A stretch of DNA of 6,921 nt from Deltaproteobacteria bacterium (GTDB lineage Bacteria; Desulfobacterota; DSM-4660; Desulfatiglandales; B25-G16): the NCBI GenBank assembly GCA_018400255.1, contig JAGYMO010000031.1, positions 1 to 6,921 on the forward strand, read 5' to 3'. The translations under genes were made by a program, and so were the position numbers. Under the pieces are notes generated by a model. That model did no database searches, was not told the origin of the DNA, and was given only the letters and a program-made list of their open reading frames with translations. Positions 1 through 5,312 of the stretch are shown here, piece by piece. Position 1 is the stretch's first letter. The number at the start of each line of letters is the position of its first letter.

Positions 1-123
1 AGCCGTTTCTTTGATGAACCATTAGGAAAAGAAAAAAAGGTTTTAACGAGAAAGGGCTTCAACACGATGCTTTCCGATTACTACCGTTTAAGGGGCTGGT
101 CAGAACAAGGCGTGCCCGAGTAA
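1..123 (+). CDS. Aldehyde:ferredoxin oxidoreductase-like protein, C-terminal fragment (5' end outside window)
   Basis: Frame 1 is open from the left edge and stops with TAA at 121-123, giving the last 40 residues of a larger protein. The end reads MLSDYYRLRGWSEQGVPE. This closely resembles the conserved C-terminus of the tungsten/molybdenum-pterin aldehyde:ferredoxin oxidoreductase family, whose members typically end M-L-x-x-Y-Y-x-L-R-G-W-x-x-x-G-V/I-P. Family members oxidise aldehydes to carboxylic acids in the cytoplasm and pass electrons to ferredoxin. The pterin and Fe4S4 residues lie upstream of the window, so cofactor and substrate cannot be judged. It runs in the same direction as the downstream genes but is 429 bp from the next start and has no visible terminator after it. 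The family call rests on this tail motif alone; an aldehyde substrate made by the downstream aminotransferase is inference. Confidence 0.78.
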   Translation, partial: SRFFDEPLGKEKKVLTRKGFNTMLSDYYRLRGWSEQGVPE

Positions 124-260
124 TCAATGCAAATTTGTGAGGTGGTTATTTTGTATAAAAATACTTAAAGATTGGTATATTTAGAGAAGAAAGCCATATT
201 GAACGTAAGAAAATTGATAGAAATCAAAAATACGCCATAATTCAAAATAATGGAATTGAA

Positions 261-296
261 TGATGCATTTAAGCATCATGATGGATAATTGCATCG
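261..296 (+). promoter_or_regulatory. Two tandem 18-bp dyads, candidate activator binding sites
   Basis: TGATGC-N6-GCATCA (261-278) is followed without a gap by TGATGG-N6-GCATCG (279-296). Each unit is an 18-bp inverted repeat with a 6-bp A+T spacer. The first is perfect over 6-bp arms; the second keeps a 4-bp core, GATG with CATC. The second unit repeats the first at exactly 18 bp. The pair sits about 165-200 bp upstream of the -24/-12 promoter, in the usual range for upstream activator sites of sigma-54 enhancer-binding proteins. Function is inferred; no regulator gene lies in the window. Confidence 0.6.
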
Positions 297-308
297 ATAT
301 AAAAAGGG

Positions 309-321
309 AATCAATGGTGTA
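309..321 (+). promoter_or_regulatory. Possible IHF binding site
   Basis: AATCAATGGTGTA matches the IHF consensus WATCAA-N4-TTR except for one base (G for the first T of TTR). It lies between the tandem dyads and the sigma-54 promoter, where a DNA-bending protein usually acts in such promoters. A one-mismatch hit is easy to find by chance in A+T-rich DNA, so the placement is the main support. Confidence 0.3.
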
Positions 322-357
322 TTTACTAAAGTTAAAACTGTTTTTGCATGGTAATAA

Positions 358-421
358 CTAACACCTCGAGGTTCGTTCGGCAATCGGCAATACTTATGGC
401 ATCTGCGCTATTAGGTGTTAG
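358..421. repeat. 9-bp perfect inverted repeat with 46-nt interior
   Basis: CTAACACCT (358-366) is the exact reverse complement of AGGTGTTAG (413-421). The interior (367-412) is less A+T-rich than its surroundings and contains a 7-bp tandem repeat, TCGGCAA twice (377-390). A competing local palindrome, ACCTCGAGGT (363-372), overlaps the left arm. It could be a cruciform, a structured RNA or a pair of operator half-sites. There is no T-tract after the right arm, so it is not an intrinsic terminator. Confidence 0.5.
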
Positions 422-435
422 ATGAGAATACGTAG

Positions 436-484
436 CTTAATCAATAATGATTTCTTTGTTGGTACAGTAATTGCTTTGATTAAG
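436..484. repeat. 9-bp perfect inverted repeat bracketing the promoter core
   Basis: CTTAATCAA (436-444) and TTGATTAAG (476-484) are exact reverse complements. The -24/-12 element lies wholly between them. The arms are 40 bp apart centre to centre, close to four helical turns. The right arm fills the space between the -12 element and the expected start of transcription, so a protein bound there would be expected to block initiation. Operator function is inference. Confidence 0.5.
459..475 (+). promoter_or_regulatory. Sigma-54 (RpoN) -24/-12 promoter
   Basis: TTGGTACAGTAATTGCT carries the invariant GG (461-462) and GC (473-474) separated by exactly 10 bp. It also has the preferred TTGC at -12 and a TGG-x-AC start at -24 (consensus TGGCAC-N5-TTGCW, one mismatch, T for C). 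Transcription would start about 12 nt after GC, near 486, leaving a leader of about 65 nt before the aminotransferase start. It points toward that gene, lies in non-coding DNA, and has candidate activator sites upstream. It probably drives the aminotransferase and possibly the transporter genes. Confidence 0.7.
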
Positions 485-503
485 TATACAAAAAAAATGA
501 AAT

Positions 504-523
504 GAATAGAAAAAGAGCTATTC
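504..523 (+). repeat. Small leader inverted repeat
   Basis: GAATAG (504-509) and CTATTC (518-523) are complementary around an 8-nt purine-rich loop, within the predicted leader of the aminotransferase transcript. The stem is short and A+T-rich and may have no function. Confidence 0.25.
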
Positions 524-541
524 TATAAAAAAGCAATAGAT

Positions 542-546
542 GGAGG
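542..546 (+). promoter_or_regulatory. Ribosome binding site deciding the aminotransferase start
   Basis: GGAGG ends 6 nt before the ATG at 553, ideal spacing. An in-frame TTG at 547 would abut the GGAGG and cannot use it, so the ATG at 553 is the supported start. Confidence 0.8.
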
Positions 547-552
547 TTGATC

Positions 553-1854
553 ATGGGAAATAACAAAAATCAAGAGCTTATGGAACTTCGAAAAAAGCAT
601 GTACCGCCTGCGCCATTTAATATTACGCCGATCTTTGTGAAGCGTGCTAAAGGAGCGGTGATTGAGGATGTTGAGGGTAAGGAGTACATTGATTTTGCAG
701 GTGGAATTGGTGTTGAGAATATAGGCCATTGTACTGAAAAAGTTGTGGATGCCATAAAGCAACAGGCAGAGCAGTTTATTCATACATGCTTTCATGTGGT
801 CATGTATGAGCCCTATGTTGAGCTGGCTAAGAGGTTAAACGAGTTAACTCCTGGCACTTTTCCGAAAAAAACGATGTTTGTAAACAGTGGTGCAGAGGCG
901 GTTGAAAATTCAATAAAGATTGCCAGGTATGCAACTAAAAGGCAGGCCATTATAGCTTTTGAGAATGCCTTTCATGGTAGAACATATATGGCAATGACCC
1001 TTACCAGCCAGGTAAACCCTTACAAGTGGGGTTTTGGCCCCTTCTGCCCGGAGGTTTACCGGATACCTTTCCCCTATTGCTATCGATGTCCTTTTGGGCT
1101 CAAATACCCAGATTGTAATCTCCATTGTGCGGACTATTTGGAGAAGTTTTTTATTAGCTATGTAGCAGCCGATTCAGTTGCAGCCATTATTGTTGAGGCG
1201 GTCCAGGGTGAGGGAGGGTTTATCGTCCCCCCACCAGGGTATTTTAATAAGCTTAAAGCAATATGTGAAAGCCATGGCATAGTTCTTATTATAGACGAAA
1301 TCCAGTCTGGTATGGGGAGAACAGGAAAGCTTTTTGCATCTGAGCATTTTAATGTAATTCCTGATATAATTCTAACTGGTAAATCTATTGCTGCCGGGCT
1401 GCCTTTGGCTGGAGTTACTGGTAGAGCAGACCTGATGGATGCCGTTCATGTTGGTGGCCTTGGCGGGACTTACGGTGGTAACCCCATTGCATGCAGGGCA
1501 GGGCTAGCGGTTTTAGATACCTTAGATGATAAAATGTTAGAGAGCGCAAGAAAGCTTGGAGATAATCTACGAAAAAGACTCCTGGATATGCAGAAGAGAT
1601 ATAAAATCATCGGTGATGTGCGTGGTCTTGGCCCGATGATAGGCATTGAGTTAGTGAAAGATCGGGAGAGCAAAGAGCCCGCTTCTGATGAGACAAAGCA
1701 AATTGCAAGCCGATGTTTTGAAAAGGGGCTTATCGTCCTCACCTGTGGAGTTTATCATAATGTTATAAGAATACTAGTACCGCTCGTTATCCCTGATGCT
1801 CAACTTGATCAGGGGTTTAAGATTTTGGACGATAGCTTAAAACAGATTAATTAA
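553..1854 (+). CDS. gabT: Class III PLP-dependent aminotransferase, 4-aminobutyrate aminotransferase-like
   Basis: This 433-residue protein is the normal length for GABA aminotransferases. It would transfer the omega-amino group of GABA or a similar omega-amino acid to 2-oxoglutarate in the cytoplasm, giving a semialdehyde and glutamate. Visible motifs: NSGAEA at 111-116 (PLP phosphate region), FHGRT at 140-144, VEAVQGEGG at 214-222, IIDEIQ with D248 for the pyridine nitrogen, and TGKS with Schiff-base K277. The tail NVIRILVPLVI at 403-413 resembles E. coli GabT, with R406 at the position of its substrate-carboxylate arginine. E220 matches by eye the glutamate that marks GabT-type dual-substrate specificity. 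A cysteine cluster C-x2-C-x8-C-x3-C at 176-192 is an added feature with no known role to me. The gene follows a sigma-54 promoter and precedes a solute importer. 5-Aminovalerate, beta-alanine or another omega-amine are alternative substrates. Confidence 0.88.
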   Translation: MGNNKNQELMELRKKHVPPAPFNITPIFVKRAKGAVIEDVEGKEYIDFAGGIGVENIGHCTEKVVDAIKQQAEQFIHTCFHVVMYEPYVELAKRLNELTPGTFPKKTMFVNSGAEAVENSIKIARYATKRQAIIAFENAFHGRTYMAMTLTSQVNPYKWGFGPFCPEVYRIPFPYCYRCPFGLKYPDCNLHCADYLEKFFISYVAADSVAAIIVEAVQGEGGFIVPPPGYFNKLKAICESHGIVLIIDEIQSGMGRTGKLFASEHFNVIPDIILTGKSIAAGLPLAGVTGRADLMDAVHVGGLGGTYGGNPIACRAGLAVLDTLDDKMLESARKLGDNLRKRLLDMQKRYKIIGDVRGLGPMIGIELVKDRESKEPASDETKQIASRCFEKGLIVLTCGVYHNVIRILVPLVIPDAQLDQGFKILDDSLKQIN

Positions 1855-1992
1855 AGGATTTAGCCCATTGTTCAAATCTTTATCTTTCATGGCAGGTGAG
1901 AGATTTCAGGCTATCTATGTTGAAGGGATTTAAGTGCACCTTTTTAAAGTGTTTTAACTAAAATTATTTATTGATTTGAGGACAATAAACGT

Positions 1993-2000
1993 AAAGGAGG
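1993..2000 (+). promoter_or_regulatory. Strong ribosome binding site of the binding-protein gene
   Basis: AAAGGAGG lies 6 nt before the ATG at 2007, an almost complete match to the anti-Shine-Dalgarno sequence. This suits the high protein output usual for a periplasmic binding protein. In the 1855-1992 gap before it I see neither a T-tailed hairpin nor a clear -35/-10 or -24/-12 promoter, so read-through from the aminotransferase gene is likely. Confidence 0.8.
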
Positions 2001-2006
2001 CATAAA

Positions 2007-3242
2007 ATGAAGCGTAATATTTTTTTTGTTTTTGTGGTAGCTCTTTTATTAGTATTGCCGCAGTTTGCTGGCGCAAGAGACTTTTTTAAGGTTGGCGTCA
2101 TTACTTCATTATCAGGCCCGTTGGCGACAGGTGGAAATGTTACCAAATATGGCTATGATATGTGGGCTAACACAGTGAATTCCCATGGTGGTATTGAAAT
2201 TCAGGGTAAGAAATATAAAGTTCAGCTTTTTTATTCGGATGCACAATCTGAACCATCTCAGGCAGCCTCTGGCGCAGAACGGTTGGCTACACAAGAAAAA
2301 GTGGATTTTGTACTTGGGCCCTATTCTTCAGGAGCCACGTTAGGCGCAGCTCCTGTGCTGGAAAAGTACAAAATACCTATGATTACCGGTTCCGCTGAGT
2401 CACCTTTAATATGGAAACAGAAGTTTTACTATACATTTGGCACGATCCCTCCCGTCAACTTTACCGGCGCAGGCGCCATCAAGACATTGGCGCAGTTGAA
2501 ACCAGCTCCGAAAAAAGCGGTTATTCTAGGATCCAACGATGCCTTTTCCAAGTCTACTGCTGAAACATTCAAGGAGGCCTCTGAAAAGGCAGGCATAAAA
2601 GTCTTGAAATTCAGTATTGTTCCTCAAGGCCAAGATTTGACACCATTTATGTCCGCTGTTAAGGTGTTAAGGCCAGATTTTATTGGTTTCGGCGGTCATG
2701 ATGATGAGCTCATCAATTTGGTTAAAGCACTTCATCAGATAGACTATACACCTAAAGCATTGCTAATGCACTATGGGGTAACAGAGCCTGCATTTATAGA
2801 GGCTTTAGGGAAAGATGCGGAATATGTATTTGGTGGTTCTGTATGGACCGGAAGCCTTCACACCAAGAGTGATATACTGTGGAAAGATGCAAAAAGCTAT
2901 TTCGAAGATGCAAGAAAGGCCTTTGGTATTGACGTTGATTATACGCATGCCGGTTCGACAGCTGCCGGTATTGCCTTTCAGGCCGCGCTGCAGAAAATAA
3001 ATGCCGCGCCACCCCTTAAAATGGAGGCACGTGAGGCATTGATCAAGGCGCTTGAAGATTTGGATATTACCACCTTTTATGGGCGTGTTAATTTTGCCAC
3101 GGAAGGGCAGTTTTACCATGCAAATGTGGGACTAGATCCTTTGACTATCCAGATTCAGAACGGGAAGGTTACATTAGTTGGCCCAGAAAACTATGCGGAA
3201 GCAAAACCTTGGTATCCCATGAAACCTTGGAAGGAACGATAA
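2007..3242 (+). CDS. ABC transporter periplasmic substrate-binding protein, LivK/HAAT (Peripla_BP_6) family
   Basis: This 411-residue protein binds the solute outside the inner membrane and delivers it to the LivHM permease. A Sec signal is clear: K2 and R3, a hydrophobic core at about 5-18, and an AGA|RD cleavage site after A23. There is no lipobox cysteine, so a soluble periplasmic form is expected. The mature start FKVGVITSLSGPLA (27-40) is the first strand and loop of type I periplasmic folds. GPYSSGAT (104-111) and ITGSAESP (126-133) correspond to the two ligand-contacting loops of lobe 1 in LIV-binding proteins. PKKAVILGSND (168-178) opens lobe 2. The ligand cannot be read from sequence: the family takes branched-chain amino acids, GABA, amides, urea and aromatic acids. 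By eye, the lobe-2 Tyr and Glu that hold the amino group in E. coli LIV-BP are not obvious here. Length is slightly above the usual 370-390. Confidence 0.9.
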   Translation: MKRNIFFVFVVALLLVLPQFAGARDFFKVGVITSLSGPLATGGNVTKYGYDMWANTVNSHGGIEIQGKKYKVQLFYSDAQSEPSQAASGAERLATQEKVDFVLGPYSSGATLGAAPVLEKYKIPMITGSAESPLIWKQKFYYTFGTIPPVNFTGAGAIKTLAQLKPAPKKAVILGSNDAFSKSTAETFKEASEKAGIKVLKFSIVPQGQDLTPFMSAVKVLRPDFIGFGGHDDELINLVKALHQIDYTPKALLMHYGVTEPAFIEALGKDAEYVFGGSVWTGSLHTKSDILWKDAKSYFEDARKAFGIDVDYTHAGSTAAGIAFQAALQKINAAPPLKMEAREALIKALEDLDITTFYGRVNFATEGQFYHANVGLDPLTIQIQNGKVTLVGPENYAEAKPWYPMKPWKER

Positions 3243-3257
3243 ACGGGGGTAGTGTAC

Positions 3258-3278
3258 CAGGAACCTTTCGGCTTTCTG
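3258..3278 (+). repeat. Stem-loop just after the binding-protein gene
   Basis: CAGGAACC (3258-3265) pairs with GG-C-TTTCTG (3270-3278) around a TTTC loop: eight pairs with one G-U and one bulged C. It starts 16 nt after the stop codon. No T-run follows, so it is not a canonical terminator. A 3' stabilising or processing hairpin that raises binding-protein output over permease output is plausible but inferred. Confidence 0.4.
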
Positions 3279-3313
3279 CTCATATTCGAGTCTTAAATAG
3301 AATGGTTCAGAGC

Positions 3314-3332
3314 ATTTCAAATCGCTTGAAAT
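3314..3332. repeat. 7-bp perfect inverted repeat in the binding protein-livH gap
   Basis: ATTTCAA (3314-3320) and TTGAAAT (3326-3332) form a perfect 7-bp stem with a 5-nt loop, ATCGC. No T-tract follows. It may be an RNA hairpin within a polycistronic message or a binding site for a small dimeric regulator. Confidence 0.4.
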
Positions 3333-3352
3333 ACGATATCTTAAAGGTTGGG

Positions 3353-3362
3353 TGATCGATCA
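3353..3362. repeat. 10-bp palindrome upstream of livH
   Basis: TGATCGATCA is a perfect palindrome about 75 nt before livH. A further 5-bp inverted repeat, TCGGT (3368-3372) with ACCGA (3381-3385), follows it. Neither is near a promoter I can identify. Confidence 0.3.
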
Positions 3363-3426
3363 TGTGGTCGGTCCTACGACACCGAAGCTTGTGACAGGCC
3401 AAAGGATAATTCTGTAAACCTTTTAT

Positions 3427-3430
3427 GGAG
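3427..3430 (+). promoter_or_regulatory. Ribosome binding site deciding the livH start
   Basis: GGAG lies 6 nt before the ATG at 3437. The in-frame ATG at 3425 overlaps this GGAG and has only CTTTT immediately upstream, so the second ATG is the better start. Confidence 0.65.
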
Positions 3431-3436
3431 ACTGAG

Positions 3437-4324
3437 ATGCTACTTCTTTTACCTCAGGCATTGGTAGACGGTATCTTAATAGGGGGTGTTTTCATCACCA
3501 TCGCTATAGGGTTCTCCCTCGCCTTTGGTGTGATGCACATTATTGACTTGGCGGTCGGTGAGTGGATCATGCTGGGAGCCTTTTTGGGTTTCTATTTGAC
3601 TCAATGGACAAATATTGAGCCCTTACTTTTTCTTCCTGTTGTTTTTGCTGCTTTCGGAATCATTGGGTATTTCCTTCAACCCGTAATTTTTCGAGTGATT
3701 AGCGGCATAAAGGGAGACCCTGTGCTCATGGGGCTAGTTTTCACCTTTGGTTTAGCTCTTATTTTTAAGGGGACTGGTTTGACTATTTTTGGCTTTTACA
3801 GTCATTCGATTCCTTCCGTATTTTCTGCGGGATCTATTTCCATTGAGATAGGCAATTTCTATCTTACTATCCCTATTATGCGTTTTGTAGGCTTGGCCTA
3901 TGCGATTATTATTACTATCATGCTTCAATATTTACTGAAGAAGTCTAACTTCGGCCTGGCTGTTCGGGCTTTGGCGCAAAACCGGGAGGCTTCCGGCTTG
4001 ATGGGGATCAACCCTAAAAAGACCAGTTCTTATGTCTATGCGATCTATGTAGGGATTAGCGCTATGACCGGGGTTTTGATCGGAAGCATCTTTTCTCTTA
4101 GTGCCCAGATGGGAGCAAGGTACACAGCGCTTTCATTTTTTGTGGTGGTATTAGCCGGTATGGGGTACTTGGCAGGTGTGCCTTGGGCGGCTTTTCTTCT
4201 TGGGCTTATTCAATCCTTTTTTCTGATCTATTTTAACCCTGGCTATACCTTAATTGCTGTTTTTTCTATTCTGTATGTAGTGCTGCTAATATCGCCCAAA
4301 GGCTTGTTTGGAAGGGGTTGGTAG
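3437..4324 (+). CDS. livH: Branched-chain amino acid-type ABC transporter permease LivH
   Basis: The 295-residue inner-membrane permease is the usual LivH length and pairs with LivM to form the translocation channel. It is strongly hydrophobic, with about eight membrane segments; the first covers roughly residues 8-32, ending in the typical LivH stretch GFSLAFGVMHIIDLAVGE. The cytoplasmic coupling loop FGLAVRALAQNREASGLMGI (172-191) is the conserved region that docks onto the ATPases. LAGMGYLAGVPWA (239-251) replaces the more common GG-x-G-S-x-x-G-A motif but keeps its glycine spacing in part. The protein ends SPKGLFGRGW, the standard P-x-G-L/I-F-G tail. The ATG at 3437 is chosen for its ribosome site; starting at 3425 would add only METE. 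Its TAG abuts the livM ATG directly (TAGATG), implying coupled translation. Substrate specificity lies mainly with the binding protein. Confidence 0.92.
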   Translation: MLLLLPQALVDGILIGGVFITIAIGFSLAFGVMHIIDLAVGEWIMLGAFLGFYLTQWTNIEPLLFLPVVFAAFGIIGYFLQPVIFRVISGIKGDPVLMGLVFTFGLALIFKGTGLTIFGFYSHSIPSVFSAGSISIEIGNFYLTIPIMRFVGLAYAIIITIMLQYLLKKSNFGLAVRALAQNREASGLMGINPKKTSSYVYAIYVGISAMTGVLIGSIFSLSAQMGARYTALSFFVVVLAGMGYLAGVPWAAFLLGLIQSFFLIYFNPGYTLIAVFSILYVVLLISPKGLFGRGW

Positions 4325-5290
4325 ATGGGAACATATATAAAAGGTAGTACTATCAAATTGTTTGCTCTTATTTTTGTTGCACTCCTACTATTACCGCTAA
4401 TTTTTAGAAACCCATTTTCCCTTAGAATAGCAACAGAAGCCCTCATGTGGATAGGATTGGCCATTTCATGGGATGTTATAGGCGGGTATACGGGAAGAGT
4501 GAACTTTGGGCACGGTGCGTTTTTCGGAATTGGCGCTTACATCACGGCAATCCTTATGATGAATTGGGGGTGGGCCTTTCTTCCTACCCTTCCTCTAGCG
4601 GGCTTTGGAGCGGGGTTGGTTGCATTTATTATCGGTTTTCCTACGTTGCGGCTGATGGGCGCCTATTTCGCGATTGCCATGTGGTCATTGGCCCTTGCTT
4701 TTCAGCAATTAGCGCTTTTAATGAATATTACCGGCGGGCCTGATGGGATGAGGTTGCCAACATTTCTAAATCCAGAGTTTTTTTTCTATCTAATGTTGGT
4801 AATGGTAATGGGAACCTTTGTGCTGCTATGGTATCTCATGGAGTGTGCTTCTTTCGGCTTTAAGGTTCGTTCGATACGGGAAGACGAATCGGGTGCCATG
4901 GCATTGGGATTGAACCCGACAAGAATCAAGATTCAGGCTTTTGTTCTCTCAGCCGTACCCGCGGGTCTGATTGGTGGGATTTATGCTTATTGGGTATCTT
5001 ATATTGACCCGCCCTCCGTGTTTGGTGATATCATAACGGACCAGGCTATTGTTATGACTATCTTAGGGGGGATGGGGACATTAATAGGGCCTGCCATAGG
5101 CGCTGTAATACTTTTCGCCTTTAAAACTGTATTCTGGGCTTATTTATCAGACTATCAAGTTCTTTACCTGATTATTCTTGGTGTAGTAATCGCTTTAACA
5201 GTTTTTTTCCTTCCCAATGGGGTATGGGGTACCATAAATTCCTACCTTGATCACCGAAAAAGTAAAAAAAATGATTCATTAATCTCTTAG
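4325..5290 (+). CDS. livM: Branched-chain amino acid-type ABC transporter permease LivM
   Basis: The 321-residue second permease subunit is normal LivM length. Family landmarks in order: GRVNFGHGAFFGIGAY (57-72), matching the LivM S/N-x-G-x-G-A-F-x-G-x-G-A-Y motif; ITGGPDGM (135-142), the T-G-G-x-x-G loop; the ATPase-coupling loop FGFKVRSIREDESGAMALG (177-195); ILGGMGTLIGPAIGA (246-260), the classical G-G-x-G-x-x-x-G-P motif; and FLPNGVWG (295-302) before a polar, lysine-rich tail. Around eight to ten hydrophobic segments are visible, the first at about 11-27. Its ATG follows the livH TAG with no spacer, using the GAAGGGG at 4311-4317 that lies inside livH. Only 22 nt separate it from livG. 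It should act as a heterodimer with LivH. Confidence 0.92.
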   Translation: MGTYIKGSTIKLFALIFVALLLLPLIFRNPFSLRIATEALMWIGLAISWDVIGGYTGRVNFGHGAFFGIGAYITAILMMNWGWAFLPTLPLAGFGAGLVAFIIGFPTLRLMGAYFAIAMWSLALAFQQLALLMNITGGPDGMRLPTFLNPEFFFYLMLVMVMGTFVLLWYLMECASFGFKVRSIREDESGAMALGLNPTRIKIQAFVLSAVPAGLIGGIYAYWVSYIDPPSVFGDIITDQAIVMTILGGMGTLIGPAIGAVILFAFKTVFWAYLSDYQVLYLIILGVVIALTVFFLPNGVWGTINSYLDHRKSKKNDSLIS

Positions 5291-5299
5291 TAAATATAT

Positions 5300-5304
5300 G
5301 GAGA
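5300..5304 (+). promoter_or_regulatory. Ribosome binding site deciding the livG start
   Basis: GGAGA lies 8 nt before the ATG at 5313. The in-frame ATG at 5298 overlaps this site and has only A/T bases in front, so the downstream ATG is favoured. This is the same arrangement as at livH. Confidence 0.6.
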
Positions 5305-5312
5305 AAATTTAT

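Larger units (their letters stand above)
124..552 (+). other. Long intergenic regulatory region
   Basis: No convincing protein-coding frame is present on either strand: the longest frames lack ribosome sites or are shadows of the downstream gene. Positions 124-260 are A+T-rich with nothing I can name, and no T-tailed hairpin closes the upstream gene. From 261 onward the region is dense with symmetric elements, listed separately: tandem dyads, an IHF-like site, two 9-bp inverted repeats, and a sigma-54-type promoter. The interior of the first inverted repeat also holds a 7-bp tandem duplication (TCGGCAA twice, 377-390) and a 10-bp palindrome (ACCTCGAGGT, 363-372). Confidence 0.7.

Noticed and set aside
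356..423. Integron attC recombination site: the right arm GTTAGAT fits the GTTRRRY core and the left arm is AACTAAC.
   Set aside because: The left arm misses the RYYYAAC core by one base, I find no inner complementary L''/L' boxes, the 9-bp stem is continuous where attC sites have an unpaired spacer, and there is no gene cassette next to it.
547..552. TTG start adding two residues to the aminotransferase.
   Set aside because: It touches the GGAGG itself, leaving no spacing, while the ATG at 553 is ideally placed.
1890..1910. TGGCAGG in the aminotransferase-binding protein gap as a second sigma-54 promoter.
   Set aside because: The required GC is absent at the -12 position.
2439..2458. TTTGGCACG, identical to a sigma-54 -24 element, inside the binding-protein gene.
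   Set aside because: There is no GC 10 bp downstream, and it lies in the middle of a coding region.
2805..3119. Minus-strand open frame of 104 codons opposite the binding-protein gene.
   Set aside because: It has no ribosome site or recognisable motif, and it lies antisense to a clear protein-family gene, so it is a shadow frame.
3387..3400. GG-N10-GC on the minus strand, resembling a sigma-54 promoter with TGGC at -24.
   Set aside because: The -12 element is AAGC, not TTGC, and it would transcribe antisense into the binding-protein gene with no target gene.
4447..4743. Plus-strand open frame of 98 codons inside livM.
   Set aside because: It is out of frame within a well-conserved permease gene, without a ribosome site and with unlikely composition.
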